Source: an uncultured bacterium
GTDB lineage: Bacteria > Cyanobacteriota > Vampirovibrionia > Obscuribacterales > Obscuribacteraceae
Direction: 5' to 3'
DNA: 47,183 bases
NCBI GenBank assembly: GCA_903835185.1
Contig: CAILLX010000092.1
Location: forward strand, 1 to 47,183
Under the pieces are notes generated by a model that ran no database searches, was not told the origin of the DNA, and was given only the letters and a program-made list of their open reading frames with translations. Position numbers and translations under genes: made by a program. Of the stretch, positions 17,209 to 26,100 are shown in pieces (position 1 is the stretch's first letter; each line of letters starts with the position of its first letter).

Positions 17209-18012
17209 ATGAATAAAGCAACAGCAACTGCAATCAAAGCCGCAACAACAGCCGGGGCGCTCCTGAGAGACAATCTCGGGAACATCAAAAGTATCGACTA
17301 TAAAGGTGCATTTAATATAGTTACTGATGTCGATAAGGCTTCAGAACGGCTGATTTTAGATATACTCAGCTCGCAAACTCCCGATTACAGTATTTTGACT
17401 GAGGAAGCCGGCGCCTTACATTCCGGTTATAAGAAGCGCTGGCTTATTGATCCGCTAGATGGCACTACTAACTATACGCACAGCTATCCGTTCTTTTGTG
17501 TATCCATTGCGCTGGAGGATGCTGGCAAGATCGTGTCAGGTGCTGTCTACAACCCGATAGCAGATGAGCTATTCTGGGCTGAAGAAGGTCTGGGTGCTTA
17601 TCTGCACAACGAACAGATACATGTCTCTCAGGTGTCCACTATGTCAGCCAGCTTGCTGGCAACCGGCTTTCCACCCGACACTGCCAGGGCTGCAGACAAC
17701 AACATGTCGCGTTTTGTCGCTGTGACAGATCTTACGCATGGCGTACGCCGCGATGGCTCAGCTGCACTTGATCTTTGTTTTGTTGCTTGCGGCAGGTTGG
17801 ACGGCTTTTGGGAGACAAAACTGGCACCATGGGATACGGCAGCCGGAGAGCTTATTGTGACCGAAGCAGGCGGCAAGGTAACCAATCTGGAAGGTAGTAG
17901 CTTCGACATGTCCAACGGCTATATTCTGGCAACCAACAACCTGATTCACGACGAAATAGTTGCTGTTTTCGCACGTCTGACTAACAAGAGACTCACCATA
18001 TGTGATGCCTGA
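17209..18012 (+). CDS. suhB: Inositol monophosphatase family protein
   Basis: A cytosolic Mg-dependent phosphatase of 267 residues, the usual family length. The metal and phosphate sites are complete: LTEEAG (first Glu pair), IDPLDGTTNY with the second Asp pair, and APWDTAAGELIVTEAGG near the C-terminus. Members dephosphorylate inositol-1-phosphate, and some act on other sugar phosphates or on histidinol phosphate, so the exact substrate is open; the symbol follows the closest general type. A GTG at 17203 is in frame, but the ATG at 17209 has GGGAG seven bases upstream. It appears monocistronic and faces the minus-strand membrane protein gene that ends 78 bases later. Confidence 0.88.
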   Translation: MNKATATAIKAATTAGALLRDNLGNIKSIDYKGAFNIVTDVDKASERLILDILSSQTPDYSILTEEAGALHSGYKKRWLIDPLDGTTNYTHSYPFFCVSIALEDAGKIVSGAVYNPIADELFWAEEGLGAYLHNEQIHVSQVSTMSASLLATGFPPDTARAADNNMSRFVAVTDLTHGVRRDGSAALDLCFVACGRLDGFWETKLAPWDTAAGELIVTEAGGKVTNLEGSSFDMSNGYILATNNLIHDEIVAVFARLTNKRLTICDA

Positions 18013-18090
18013 CCGACTCGTAGAAAATATGCGCCAGCCAATGTTCAAGCAAGCAGTGTTGCACCAGATTCCTTACTAAAGCCGGCAGCT

Positions 18091-19653
18091 TCAATCGTTA
18101 CGCACAAAGAGATCTGCCGCCTTGTCTTCACAGGCGAGTCGCCAGTGCTGACTCTCTCTCAATCTCTGGCATAGAGGAGAATTTTTAGGGAAGATAATCC
18201 AGTTGATTCGATAGCGATCAAGCAAATCTGACCAGCCTGGTTCCAGCTGCACAATCTTTCCGTAGTCGAGGAAGAACTTCTTGCCATAGAAATCAAGCCT
18301 GTCATCGATAAAGACCGGCATCCCCAAACGATAGTAAATATAGCCGCCCCAGTTGTCGAAATTAAAGCCATGTGCTGGTGGCAGTTTCTTTCCCTGAATA
18401 TAGGACAGAGTTGCTGTGGGCATTGTGTTTGGATTGAAGCCGCAATCAAGCAGATTTTTGCTAGAACCAGCTCCGGCAGTGACAGAGGCAAACCATACAA
18501 GGACAACTGCAGCAACAGGCAGAATATGCATCTGGCACAAACTCTCCTGTTCATCAAAAGATTGGCAGAATGCGCGCCAGCGTTTGCCAACAACCTGCAT
18601 CCATAATGCTTCCTGCCCTTCCATACGTTGGCCATTAAATGGGAGGCGAACGTCCCTTATTAGATCAGCAATAAACGGTAAAGCAACAATAACGAAGACA
18701 GTGCTGTTGCGGACACCGGACAGCGCTAAATGAGCAAAGGCTAGGCACGTGATCAGCTGTGGAAATGACGGACGCACCCGAGTTATCGCCAGTGACAGCA
18801 CAACAAAAAGAAAGACGACCTCAAGGCAGGTTGCCTGAACACCACCGTGAAACACAGGAGAAGCAAACTCATTAGTGATATAAATGATCTGACTGTTGCC
18901 TAAATAGTGAGCAATATATCGATACAGGTTGAAGCTGTATGGATTAGCTAGTGTTACCACAAATAGCTCCACCAGTGCAATTGCAAACCATTTTGCCCGC
19001 CTCAGGGACTCACTGCCGCCAGCGTCATGCTTCAGGCAGATGGATGCCACAAGCTCGCAACACAGATAGATGGCTATCAAGGCAAATCCCAACAAGAAGC
19101 CAGGATGCAGATTCACCCACAAGACCATTGATGAAGCGAGCACAGCAAGCAACCTTACTCTGCCTATCCGCCCACGATGGAAGTCTTCCAGTACTGTGGC
19201 AAAAATATAGACACCAAGGAATGTGAAGATGTGTGGTCGTGCCAGCCAGTGAATCGATGAAGCCAGCGAAGCAACAACAATAAGAAAGACTGCAAGCGGA
19301 AAGTTCATACCACAGCGGCGACATCTTTCGTACAAGAGCAGAAAGATTGAAGCAATTATTGCCGAGGCAGCTATAGCCACACCATTTAGCCCTGCCAATC
19401 GCTCCGCCGCTGCAGCGCAGAGATCGGACAACCACTCATAAGCTACCCAGGGCGCACCGGGATGTGTATAAGAGAATAGATCTGTGTGCGGAATAATGTG
19501 ATTGTTGAGAATAAACTGCCCTGTGACCAGATGCCAGCCGGTGGAGCCATCTCCAAAAACAAACTTAGGCACAGTAAAAAGCAGAAAATAGAAGATGAGG
19601 AGAAAGATTACATCTCCGAAATCTGGCAGTGGATAGCGAGGCAGTTTAGCCAC
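18091..19653 (-). CDS. Polytopic membrane protein, GT-C glycosyltransferase-like
   Basis: A 520-residue integral membrane protein with roughly ten hydrophobic segments. After the first helix comes the loop GDGSTGWHLVTGQFIL, with an acidic residue and W-H-L as seen in the first outer loop of many GT-C-fold enzymes that use lipid-linked sugars. A soluble C-terminal part (about 400-520) contains NWGGYIYYRLGMPVFIDDR and a following D-Y-G. No specific family signature is certain, so oligosaccharyl or lipid-sugar transferase activity is inference. It starts 14 bases after a GT2 of the dolichyl-phosphate-sugar synthase type. That is a meaningful pairing: the GT2 would make a polyprenyl-phosphate sugar and a GT-C protein would use it. 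Confidence 0.7.
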   Translation of the reverse strand: MAKLPRYPLPDFGDVIFLLIFYFLLFTVPKFVFGDGSTGWHLVTGQFILNNHIIPHTDLFSYTHPGAPWVAYEWLSDLCAAAAERLAGLNGVAIAASAIIASIFLLLYERCRRCGMNFPLAVFLIVVASLASSIHWLARPHIFTFLGVYIFATVLEDFHRGRIGRVRLLAVLASSMVLWVNLHPGFLLGFALIAIYLCCELVASICLKHDAGGSESLRRAKWFAIALVELFVVTLANPYSFNLYRYIAHYLGNSQIIYITNEFASPVFHGGVQATCLEVVFLFVVLSLAITRVRPSFPQLITCLAFAHLALSGVRNSTVFVIVALPFIADLIRDVRLPFNGQRMEGQEALWMQVVGKRWRAFCQSFDEQESLCQMHILPVAAVVLVWFASVTAGAGSSKNLLDCGFNPNTMPTATLSYIQGKKLPPAHGFNFDNWGGYIYYRLGMPVFIDDRLDFYGKKFFLDYGKIVQLEPGWSDLLDRYRINWIIFPKNSPLCQRLRESQHWRLACEDKAADLFVRND

Positions 19654-19667
19654 TCGATTCAGCCTAA

Positions 19668-20498
19668 TTAGTTCCTGTCTGAGTTAGAGCTGACCGTGTC
19701 ATTGCCGGCTGTTTTACCCGGCATCCCAGAGGGTAAGTTATCAAAACCAACCGAAGAAGCTATCGACTTGCTCAGCTGCTTATAGCGACCGAACCAGGCG
19801 CCGGCTGCAATCCAGAGCACCTCCAAAAGCATTTTGGGCGAATCGATTAATACATTAATCTTGGAACCAGCAACGTTAGTCCAGTTAATAGCTATTTCAG
19901 AGACGCGATAGCCGCGCAGTCTGGAGATAAAAAGCACCTCTACGTCAAACGCCCAGCCGTTCAGATGGGCAACTGAGAAGACATCATGTGCCACCGCTCG
20001 TTTGAACATTTTGAAGCCGCATTGTGTGTCATACAGTCCTGGCAAAAGCAAGCACTGGACAATACTATTGAAAGTGTTACCCAGATACTTTCTATAGACC
20101 AGCGCTTTGACAGTGCGGTCATGATCTGGTTTGGCGCGCGAGCCGATGGCAACGTCGGCACCACCAGCAATGGCATTAATCAACTTGGGCAGCTCGGAAA
20201 TTGGCGAACTTCCATCCGCGTCGTTAAATACAATCAGCTCACCCTTGGCAGCCAACATGCCTACCCTGACAGCATGCCCTTTACCGCGGTTGGGTGTATA
20301 TGAGAGCAGGCGCACCTGAGGACGCTCGGCTGCATACGCTTCCACAATGGCAACTGTGCTATCCAGACTGCCATCATCAACGACAATTATCTCGAAATCT
20401 TTGCCCTGTGCTGCTAGATACTCATAAACAGACTCAAGCGTCGCCGGCAGGCGCCGCTCTTCGTTGTAAGCGGGTACGATTACAGAGAGATCAGCCAT
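19668..20498 (-). CDS. Family 2 glycosyltransferase, polyprenyl/dolichyl-phosphate glucosyltransferase-like
   Basis: A 276-residue GT-A enzyme that probably transfers a sugar from a nucleotide donor to polyprenyl phosphate at the inner face of the membrane. Motifs in order: VIVPAYNEERRLP (5-18), IVVDDGSLDST, NRGKGHAVRVGM, the DxD-type FNDADGSSPI, and the DPG-synthase-type DTQCGFKMFKR and WAFDVEVLF. Unlike the bacterial GtrB group it has no pair of C-terminal membrane helices, only one hydrophobic patch (LLEVLWIAAGAWFG). The closest described type is the eukaryotic/archaeal dolichyl-phosphate beta-glucosyltransferase. It is the first gene of a two-gene unit with the membrane protein downstream. 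No clear ribosome binding site precedes the ATG. Confidence 0.85.
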   Translation of the reverse strand: MADLSVIVPAYNEERRLPATLESVYEYLAAQGKDFEIIVVDDGSLDSTVAIVEAYAAERPQVRLLSYTPNRGKGHAVRVGMLAAKGELIVFNDADGSSPISELPKLINAIAGGADVAIGSRAKPDHDRTVKALVYRKYLGNTFNSIVQCLLLPGLYDTQCGFKMFKRAVAHDVFSVAHLNGWAFDVEVLFISRLRGYRVSEIAINWTNVAGSKINVLIDSPKMLLEVLWIAAGAWFGRYKQLSKSIASSVGFDNLPSGMPGKTAGNDTVSSNSDRN

Positions 20499-20718
20499 GC
20501 TTCAAGTATAAGGCATTGCGACCCTGGCGCCTCAGCAATGCTGAGAAAGTCTCAGATGTAATCAGGAACAGGCTCCTTGCGCAAAAAACATGCCTTTCCC
20601 ATGGCATTGCGTTCTTTTGAACAAAATTGTCATGAATGTCCAATTCTCAGTGTCATGGCACGCCAGGCAACAGCAAACTCGTTCATATAAATTTTGTAAT
20701 AAACTGTTGCAGGCAACA

Positions 20719-22665
20719 TTACGGCTGACCGTCAGGCTTCTCGGGTGTCAGTGGTGATTGACCAGTTGGATATTCATCCGGACCGGGTGTTTTCACAAAA
20801 TTCATCTGCAAGTCGCCTTGCGAAGCAGGCTTCTTTAACAGCTCATCTATCTGTTGCGCAACTTCACCCACTCTGCCGCTGAACTCAGATACCGCACCAA
20901 TTAGAGGAGAACTTACGACATAAGAACTGCGAAGAGCATCAGCACCATTAACATTCAACTTCTGATCAAGGAAGCTGCCAGACTTGCCCTGAGACAAGAA
21001 GCCGAGTCCAAAACCTAGCGTCATATCCACAGCTGAGCTCTTAACAGTATTATCCAACCATTGTCTTGTGGATTGATTATCGCCCCAAACTGCTTCCCGC
21101 ACGCCATTGAGCCCCAGAGCTCCTACAGAGCCATAGACAAGGTTGACACCATTTAACCCGACTGATAGTCCTCTGATAGTGTCACCGGCAACGTGCTTGT
21201 TGTAATTAGAAGCAAGGTCTCCCAGACTGCTGTATTTCCCTGTCCTGTAATCGTTAGCGTCGTGTCCAGCTCTATATATGGACGAAGCCACAAAAGTCAT
21301 GCCGCCATTAACAACGGCTCCACCAGCCATATTGCGCATAGTCACACCGCGCACTGCGTTAACACCAGCCCGGTATGAAGTATTACCTAAAGAGGTTATC
21401 GGAATATGGCTCCCCACGCGCGTTAAGAAATTGAGATTCTTTGTCTTGGCCATCTGGGCCAGACCTTCTTTCCCCAATTGTTCGACAGCTTTGCCATACG
21501 CCAGAGTGCCTTCTTTAGCTGTCAGTCCGGTTAGTTCAACGCCTGCTTTTACAGCCATTTGCTCGGCCACTTCTTTTGTTACGAGCTTCCCGCCTACTCT
21601 CACAAGCGCAGTCCTGGCCAACGCTGCCGTGCCTCCGCTCAAACCATCCAGTGCACCCCAAAACGGCATGTCCCAGGAAAATTGATCACGGAAAACGAGT
21701 GTCCGGGCAGCTGTATATGTAGCAGCTCCTGCTGCCAGCCCAAACCCAATTGCCCCCGGTCCTGTTTCGGAGGTCACGACTCCTGCACCTACTGCAGCAC
21801 CAACGGCTGCGGCATCGCAAACCAGTTCTTTCAATATGCCCTTGGTGGCACCCAAGACATTTTCCCAAGTAGAAGGCTCTTGCGCAGCCTTCTTGAGATC
21901 GTCAAACTTCACTTCAGGTCTGTGAGCGAAGGTTGGATCAGCGCCCTCCACCTGCTTAAGCAGTAATTCGGCACCACTAAAATTCTTGTTAGCCAGCTCA
22001 AAACGAGCCAGCATAGTCTTAGAGAATGCTAGTGCATGATCCATCTGATCATAAGCACCGCGCAAATCTTCAAGATGTTTGCGCTTGTCAGCATCTTGTT
22101 CGACTTTAAGCTGCTCCTCTACCTGTACTTTGTTTGCTTGCATTAAAGTACGATCAATTGTGCCTGCAGCCTTTACTGCAGCAACAAGCTCTCTGTGCAC
22201 CCCATCCATATCTTCTTTTTTGACCAGCTCTTGAATCCTGGTCAAATGATTGAAAGGGTTCTCGAACGGCTTCGCAGGCTGCACTTGACTTTGATCGCCC
22301 ACTGGACTCCCGAAACGATTACTAACAGGCGCCGGCGATTGGTCGCCAACCGGGCTGTGTGGCTGGTCTCCTGTCTGACCTGAACCTGAGCCAGCGGCTG
22401 GGACTGGTGAGCGATCGCCAACCGTTGCCGGAGTCGAACCAGGAGGCGGAGGTGACGAGACATCTACACCGAGAGCATGATGAGTGTCATCAGCATGAGT
22501 CCGTGTTGGAACTCTATCCCCGGACTGCGGTTGGTTGGCAGCAGAAGCGCTTTGTTTATTGCTTGCGTTGCGTCTTACTAAAAATAGTTCTGCAGCGCTC
22601 AGGTGAGACTCAGCGGGGAGATCTTGCGCCTCGTGCGGTATGTCTGGATGTGGTGTCTTACCCAT
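20719..22665 (-). CDS. Large modular protein, 648 residues, third gene of a tandem repeat-protein family
   Basis: An unrecognised 648-residue protein related to the two upstream genes. Residues ~20-35 (AAELFLVRRNASNK) match the AEQFLxDxQERQQRR start of its paralogs. A disordered Pro/Gly/Ser/Asp-rich linker (about 35-130) contains repeated G-D-Q/R-S-P and V-G-D-Q-S-P units. Next comes one copy of the family module, from NPFNHLTRIQELVKKED to LARFELANKNFSGAELLLKQ and the following DP. The second half is Gly/Ala-rich and hydrophobic (AAAVGAAVGAGVVTSETGPG, GFGLAAGAATYTA) and is followed by regions resembling the C-terminal third of the 2127-residue protein (for example GxHDxNDYRTGK against GSHNVHDMYYGN). 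No signal peptide is visible. GAGG lies ten bases before the ATG. Function unknown. Confidence 0.85.
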   Translation of the reverse strand: MGKTPHPDIPHEAQDLPAESHLSAAELFLVRRNASNKQSASAANQPQSGDRVPTRTHADDTHHALGVDVSSPPPPGSTPATVGDRSPVPAAGSGSGQTGDQPHSPVGDQSPAPVSNRFGSPVGDQSQVQPAKPFENPFNHLTRIQELVKKEDMDGVHRELVAAVKAAGTIDRTLMQANKVQVEEQLKVEQDADKRKHLEDLRGAYDQMDHALAFSKTMLARFELANKNFSGAELLLKQVEGADPTFAHRPEVKFDDLKKAAQEPSTWENVLGATKGILKELVCDAAAVGAAVGAGVVTSETGPGAIGFGLAAGAATYTAARTLVFRDQFSWDMPFWGALDGLSGGTAALARTALVRVGGKLVTKEVAEQMAVKAGVELTGLTAKEGTLAYGKAVEQLGKEGLAQMAKTKNLNFLTRVGSHIPITSLGNTSYRAGVNAVRGVTMRNMAGGAVVNGGMTFVASSIYRAGHDANDYRTGKYSSLGDLASNYNKHVAGDTIRGLSVGLNGVNLVYGSVGALGLNGVREAVWGDNQSTRQWLDNTVKSSAVDMTLGFGLGFLSQGKSGSFLDQKLNVNGADALRSSYVVSSPLIGAVSEFSGRVGEVAQQIDELLKKPASQGDLQMNFVKTPGPDEYPTGQSPLTPEKPDGQP

Positions 22666-23167
22666 TGACTTGTATCCTCAGGCAGCTTGCCATAGTGGCA
22701 TGTATACGGTTATCCACTTTCCTGGACACCCACTAACAGTACCTTCCTGCAGAGCACATCTATTGCCGCAACCTGAAGAAGCAGCTTCCAGTCTGCTGTC
22801 ACACATGCGAGCCGCTAGCGCCTCCAGGCAACTGCCAAAACCGTTTTTCAGCCTCCAGACCATCAGTCCGACCTCTTGGTAAGCCCATTCAGTATATGCC
22901 CAAAAGCGCCAGGAGTGAAGCCTGGAAAGCTTAATCGCCGTGCACATTAAGCTGGCGGCAAACTCACAAACTGCAAAGTGTCCTGCACCAACCCGAAGCG
23001 ACTCGCCTGATTCCATGCGAGCTGGACTGGACTCTTGCAGCACTCTGGGATCGCGCACGTCTCGCCTGCTTCGTCGCGGGACGGATGCCAGAGCCCCCAG
23101 ATGATAGTGCGCATTTCCACTCATTATGCGTTACTCGCCAGTCTGCTCTTTGTGTTCAACACAATTA
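22666..23167. other. Gap of about 500 bases inside the large repeat-protein cluster
   Basis: The region separates the 2127- and 648-residue genes, both on the minus strand. A minus-strand frame at 22678-23124 could encode 148 residues, but its Trp/Cys/Met-rich composition and lack of recognisable features argue against a gene. A small inverted repeat AGCTTAAT/ATTAAGCT is at 22928-22953. The length suggests that the 648-residue gene has its own promoter or a long leader. The TACGTA leader block of the other two genes is not present. Confidence 0.4.
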
Positions 23168-26100
23168 TCACGAACCGGAGCCGTCATCTGTTGGTGTAGT
23201 CGTGCTACCGGCCGCAGGTTGGGTCGCACCGTCAGCGGGCGTTTGGACTGTGCCATCGCCTGCTGCCGGTGCTGCACTTCCTGCCGTGCCATCACTTGCT
23301 GCTGGGGCTGCACTTCCAGCTGGCGTCTGGACCGTGCCATCACCTGCTGTCGGGGCTGCACTTCCAGCTGGCGTTACGGAATCGCCGCCGGATTCCTGCT
23401 GTTGCTTTTCCTGCACCTCTTTGTCAATGGGGTCCAGATGGTTATAATCCTGCAGCGGTTGATTATTACGTTCTATGAGCGCGTCAACCTGCGTAGCAGA
23501 CTGAACGCTCCCAGGTATCTCCGCAATGTGCGGCGAGAATATAGCACCACTGCCAGGCACCGTAGTCAAACCAAGCTGGAGTCTACCGTACAATCCAGTC
23601 TCAGTTACAGTTCCAGCAACCCTACGCGTTCCCTGCCCCAGTCCTGACAGGGCGGCTCCACCAGCCCTATCCGCTCCGTATAGAGGCACGCGATAGCCTA
23701 AGCTAGTTTTAGACCAGAAGTTCGTCGTGGTCTCCTGCCACGGAGCTGTGACTGGAAGGTTGCCCACAGTGAATTTCTGCTCAGCCCACGACAGAGCTCG
23801 ACCGCTAGCATAGACTCCCTGATTTAATGAATTCATCGGGTTAATAAGGAACTTACTCTTGTTCCACACTCCGGAACCTGCTTTTGCCCATGGGCTCAGC
23901 TCAGGAGCTACGGCCTCAGCCACGCTGCCTTCATGCCGGAAGACACCGCCCAGATGGCGAGCCATAGGCACCAAGCCAGCCCCTAACACAGCATCCTGGA
24001 GAGAACCATAGAGTGTCTGGCGGAGAGCCTCATATCCGGACAATTTCTGTCCTGTCCGCTCATTGCCATAATACATATCATGTACATTGTGCGAGCCTCT
24101 ATACATGAGCGACATCGTTCCTATTGAACTAAAGTCGGCAGTGGTCTTGTTCCAAAAGTCGCGGGCTCCAAGTTCGCCCAGACTTCTGAAAGAGCTCTGA
24201 TTCCTGAATAGAGACGGCCTTCGCCAGGCACCATTTTCCTGGATATTCAGGGCAGTGAATGGATTCAAGTAGTCCAGATACAGCGGCTTCCCTCGCAGCT
24301 GAACATGTTTAGACCAGAGGTCTTTGTATTCACGATAGATCGAGCCTTCCTCACCTTCGAACCTGGGGTTCCAGCTCTTGAGAGAAGTGCTCAGCCGCTG
24401 CCATCTGCCAGCTGCCGTTTCGTTTCGCAACTTATTGAGCGCCTCACTTGCAACAACATATTCTTGAGCCGCAGCACTATCTCCAGGACGCCGGAGCAAC
24501 CTGCGCGCCCACGAGCTCTCCTTAAGCGCTACAGCCAGAGTCGTTTCAGTACGCTTCTCTTGCGCAGCAATTGTACTCTTGAGAATTGCAACTGCAGTCC
24601 TGCTTGCTTCGGCACCCTTCATGTCTTGCAAAGCCACCAATTGGTCTGCTGGAGCACCAAGCGACCTGAGGTGAGTTGCTAACGCCTCGCCGTTGCCTTC
24701 CGCCATTCCGTTGAGTTTATAGCGCTTGACTATTTCAAGAGATTCGCCTGCCAGCTGTTTTGTCTCTTGTACACGCGCAGTGAGCAACCGCTCCACTGTT
24801 GAAATTGCTTCCAGGCGCCTCTTAGAATCAAGCTCTCTCACGGCAAACGCAGAGAGCCCCATACTGGCTACTTGCTGATTAAGTGCCTCCATACTGAGCG
24901 TACCAGCGTTAGCCCTATTCTTGAGAAGTACAGTGAATGCATCGACTGCATCTGCACCGGCCAGACCTTTCAGCTTAGCTGCCTCTTCAGCTGGAACGCC
25001 CATACTCGCAGCCTGAGCAGAAAGCGCCTTAGCATCAACTTTACTGGCATCTTTCTTAAGTGCCACGCCAAGCTCATCGATAAATGCTGGCTCTTGCGAG
25101 GCAAGAACCTTGCTCATCTCAAGCCTATCAACACCAAGGGTGTGGACAACTTCAGTGAACTGTCCAAAATTGAGTCTTCCTGCCTCTGCTTTTTCCTTGA
25201 GCAGAGCTGTCAATGCATCAATGGCCTCAGTGCCTACTTTTCCTCGCAATCGAGCTGCTTCAGCTTCAGTACAACCTAAAGCAGTAGCATGTGGAATCAG
25301 CTTTGTACCGTCAACTTTTTCGCCCAGCTGATGTTTAAGCGTTGCAGCAATTATCTCGACACGCTGCCCCTGCTGTTTGGCAGCCAACTGTTGCAACTCA
25401 GTGGCACCCAGTCCGAGAGCTTCACCATGCTGTAGCAACACTCTGCTATCCAAGCCACTGACTGCATGCCCTTCAAGCAATTTCACCCAGGCATCAATTG
25501 CAGTTTTGCCTGTCTTGCCGTCAAGCTCTCGCAATGCCAGTTGAGAAACTCCAAGTTTCTCCGCTGTTGTCCGCAGCTGTGTGACACTAACGCTTTCGCC
25601 AAACTGGCGTCTCAGAAGGTTGCCGACCTCGCCAACATTGTGCAAATCTTGTTGCAGTGCAAAATCTCTTACTACACTCTTATCAACACCAATCTTAAGC
25701 AGCTGCTCTTTCATAGCCGCTTCATCAACGCCAGCCAGCATGCGGTTCGCCATACGGCTATGAACTTCTCCGCCAGCAACAAACATAAGAGCATTAAGTG
25801 TGCCCCAGCCTGCCTGCGACCCGACTTGGTCCCATGTGGGAAGCGCCCCTCTATTCAGCATTACCTCGGTTGTCGGCTTGGACACAGCTCCAACTACGAG
25901 TGCTAACGCCAGACGCTTATATAATGCAGCCTCGGGGACAGCAGCAAAGCTGACTACTGCCAGAGTCCCTGAAACAAAGTCGGAGGTTATTCCTTTCCAT
26001 TCACGCCTGAAGAGATCTGCTGCTTTTTCAAAAGCACCTTTGCTGTTGTCATCGGCTACTGCTTTGATCTTCTTGTAATCAGGATTCTTAGCGGCATCAG

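Noticed and set aside
16881-17216. Plus-strand frame of 111 codons upstream of the inositol-monophosphatase-like gene
   Set aside because: It needs a TTG start, has no ribosome binding site, is unusually Cys/Trp-rich and overlaps the next gene's start region.
22678-23124. Minus-strand frame of 148 codons between the 2127- and 648-residue genes
   Set aside because: Composition rich in Trp, Met and Cys without any motif or ribosome binding site; more likely leader or spacer DNA.
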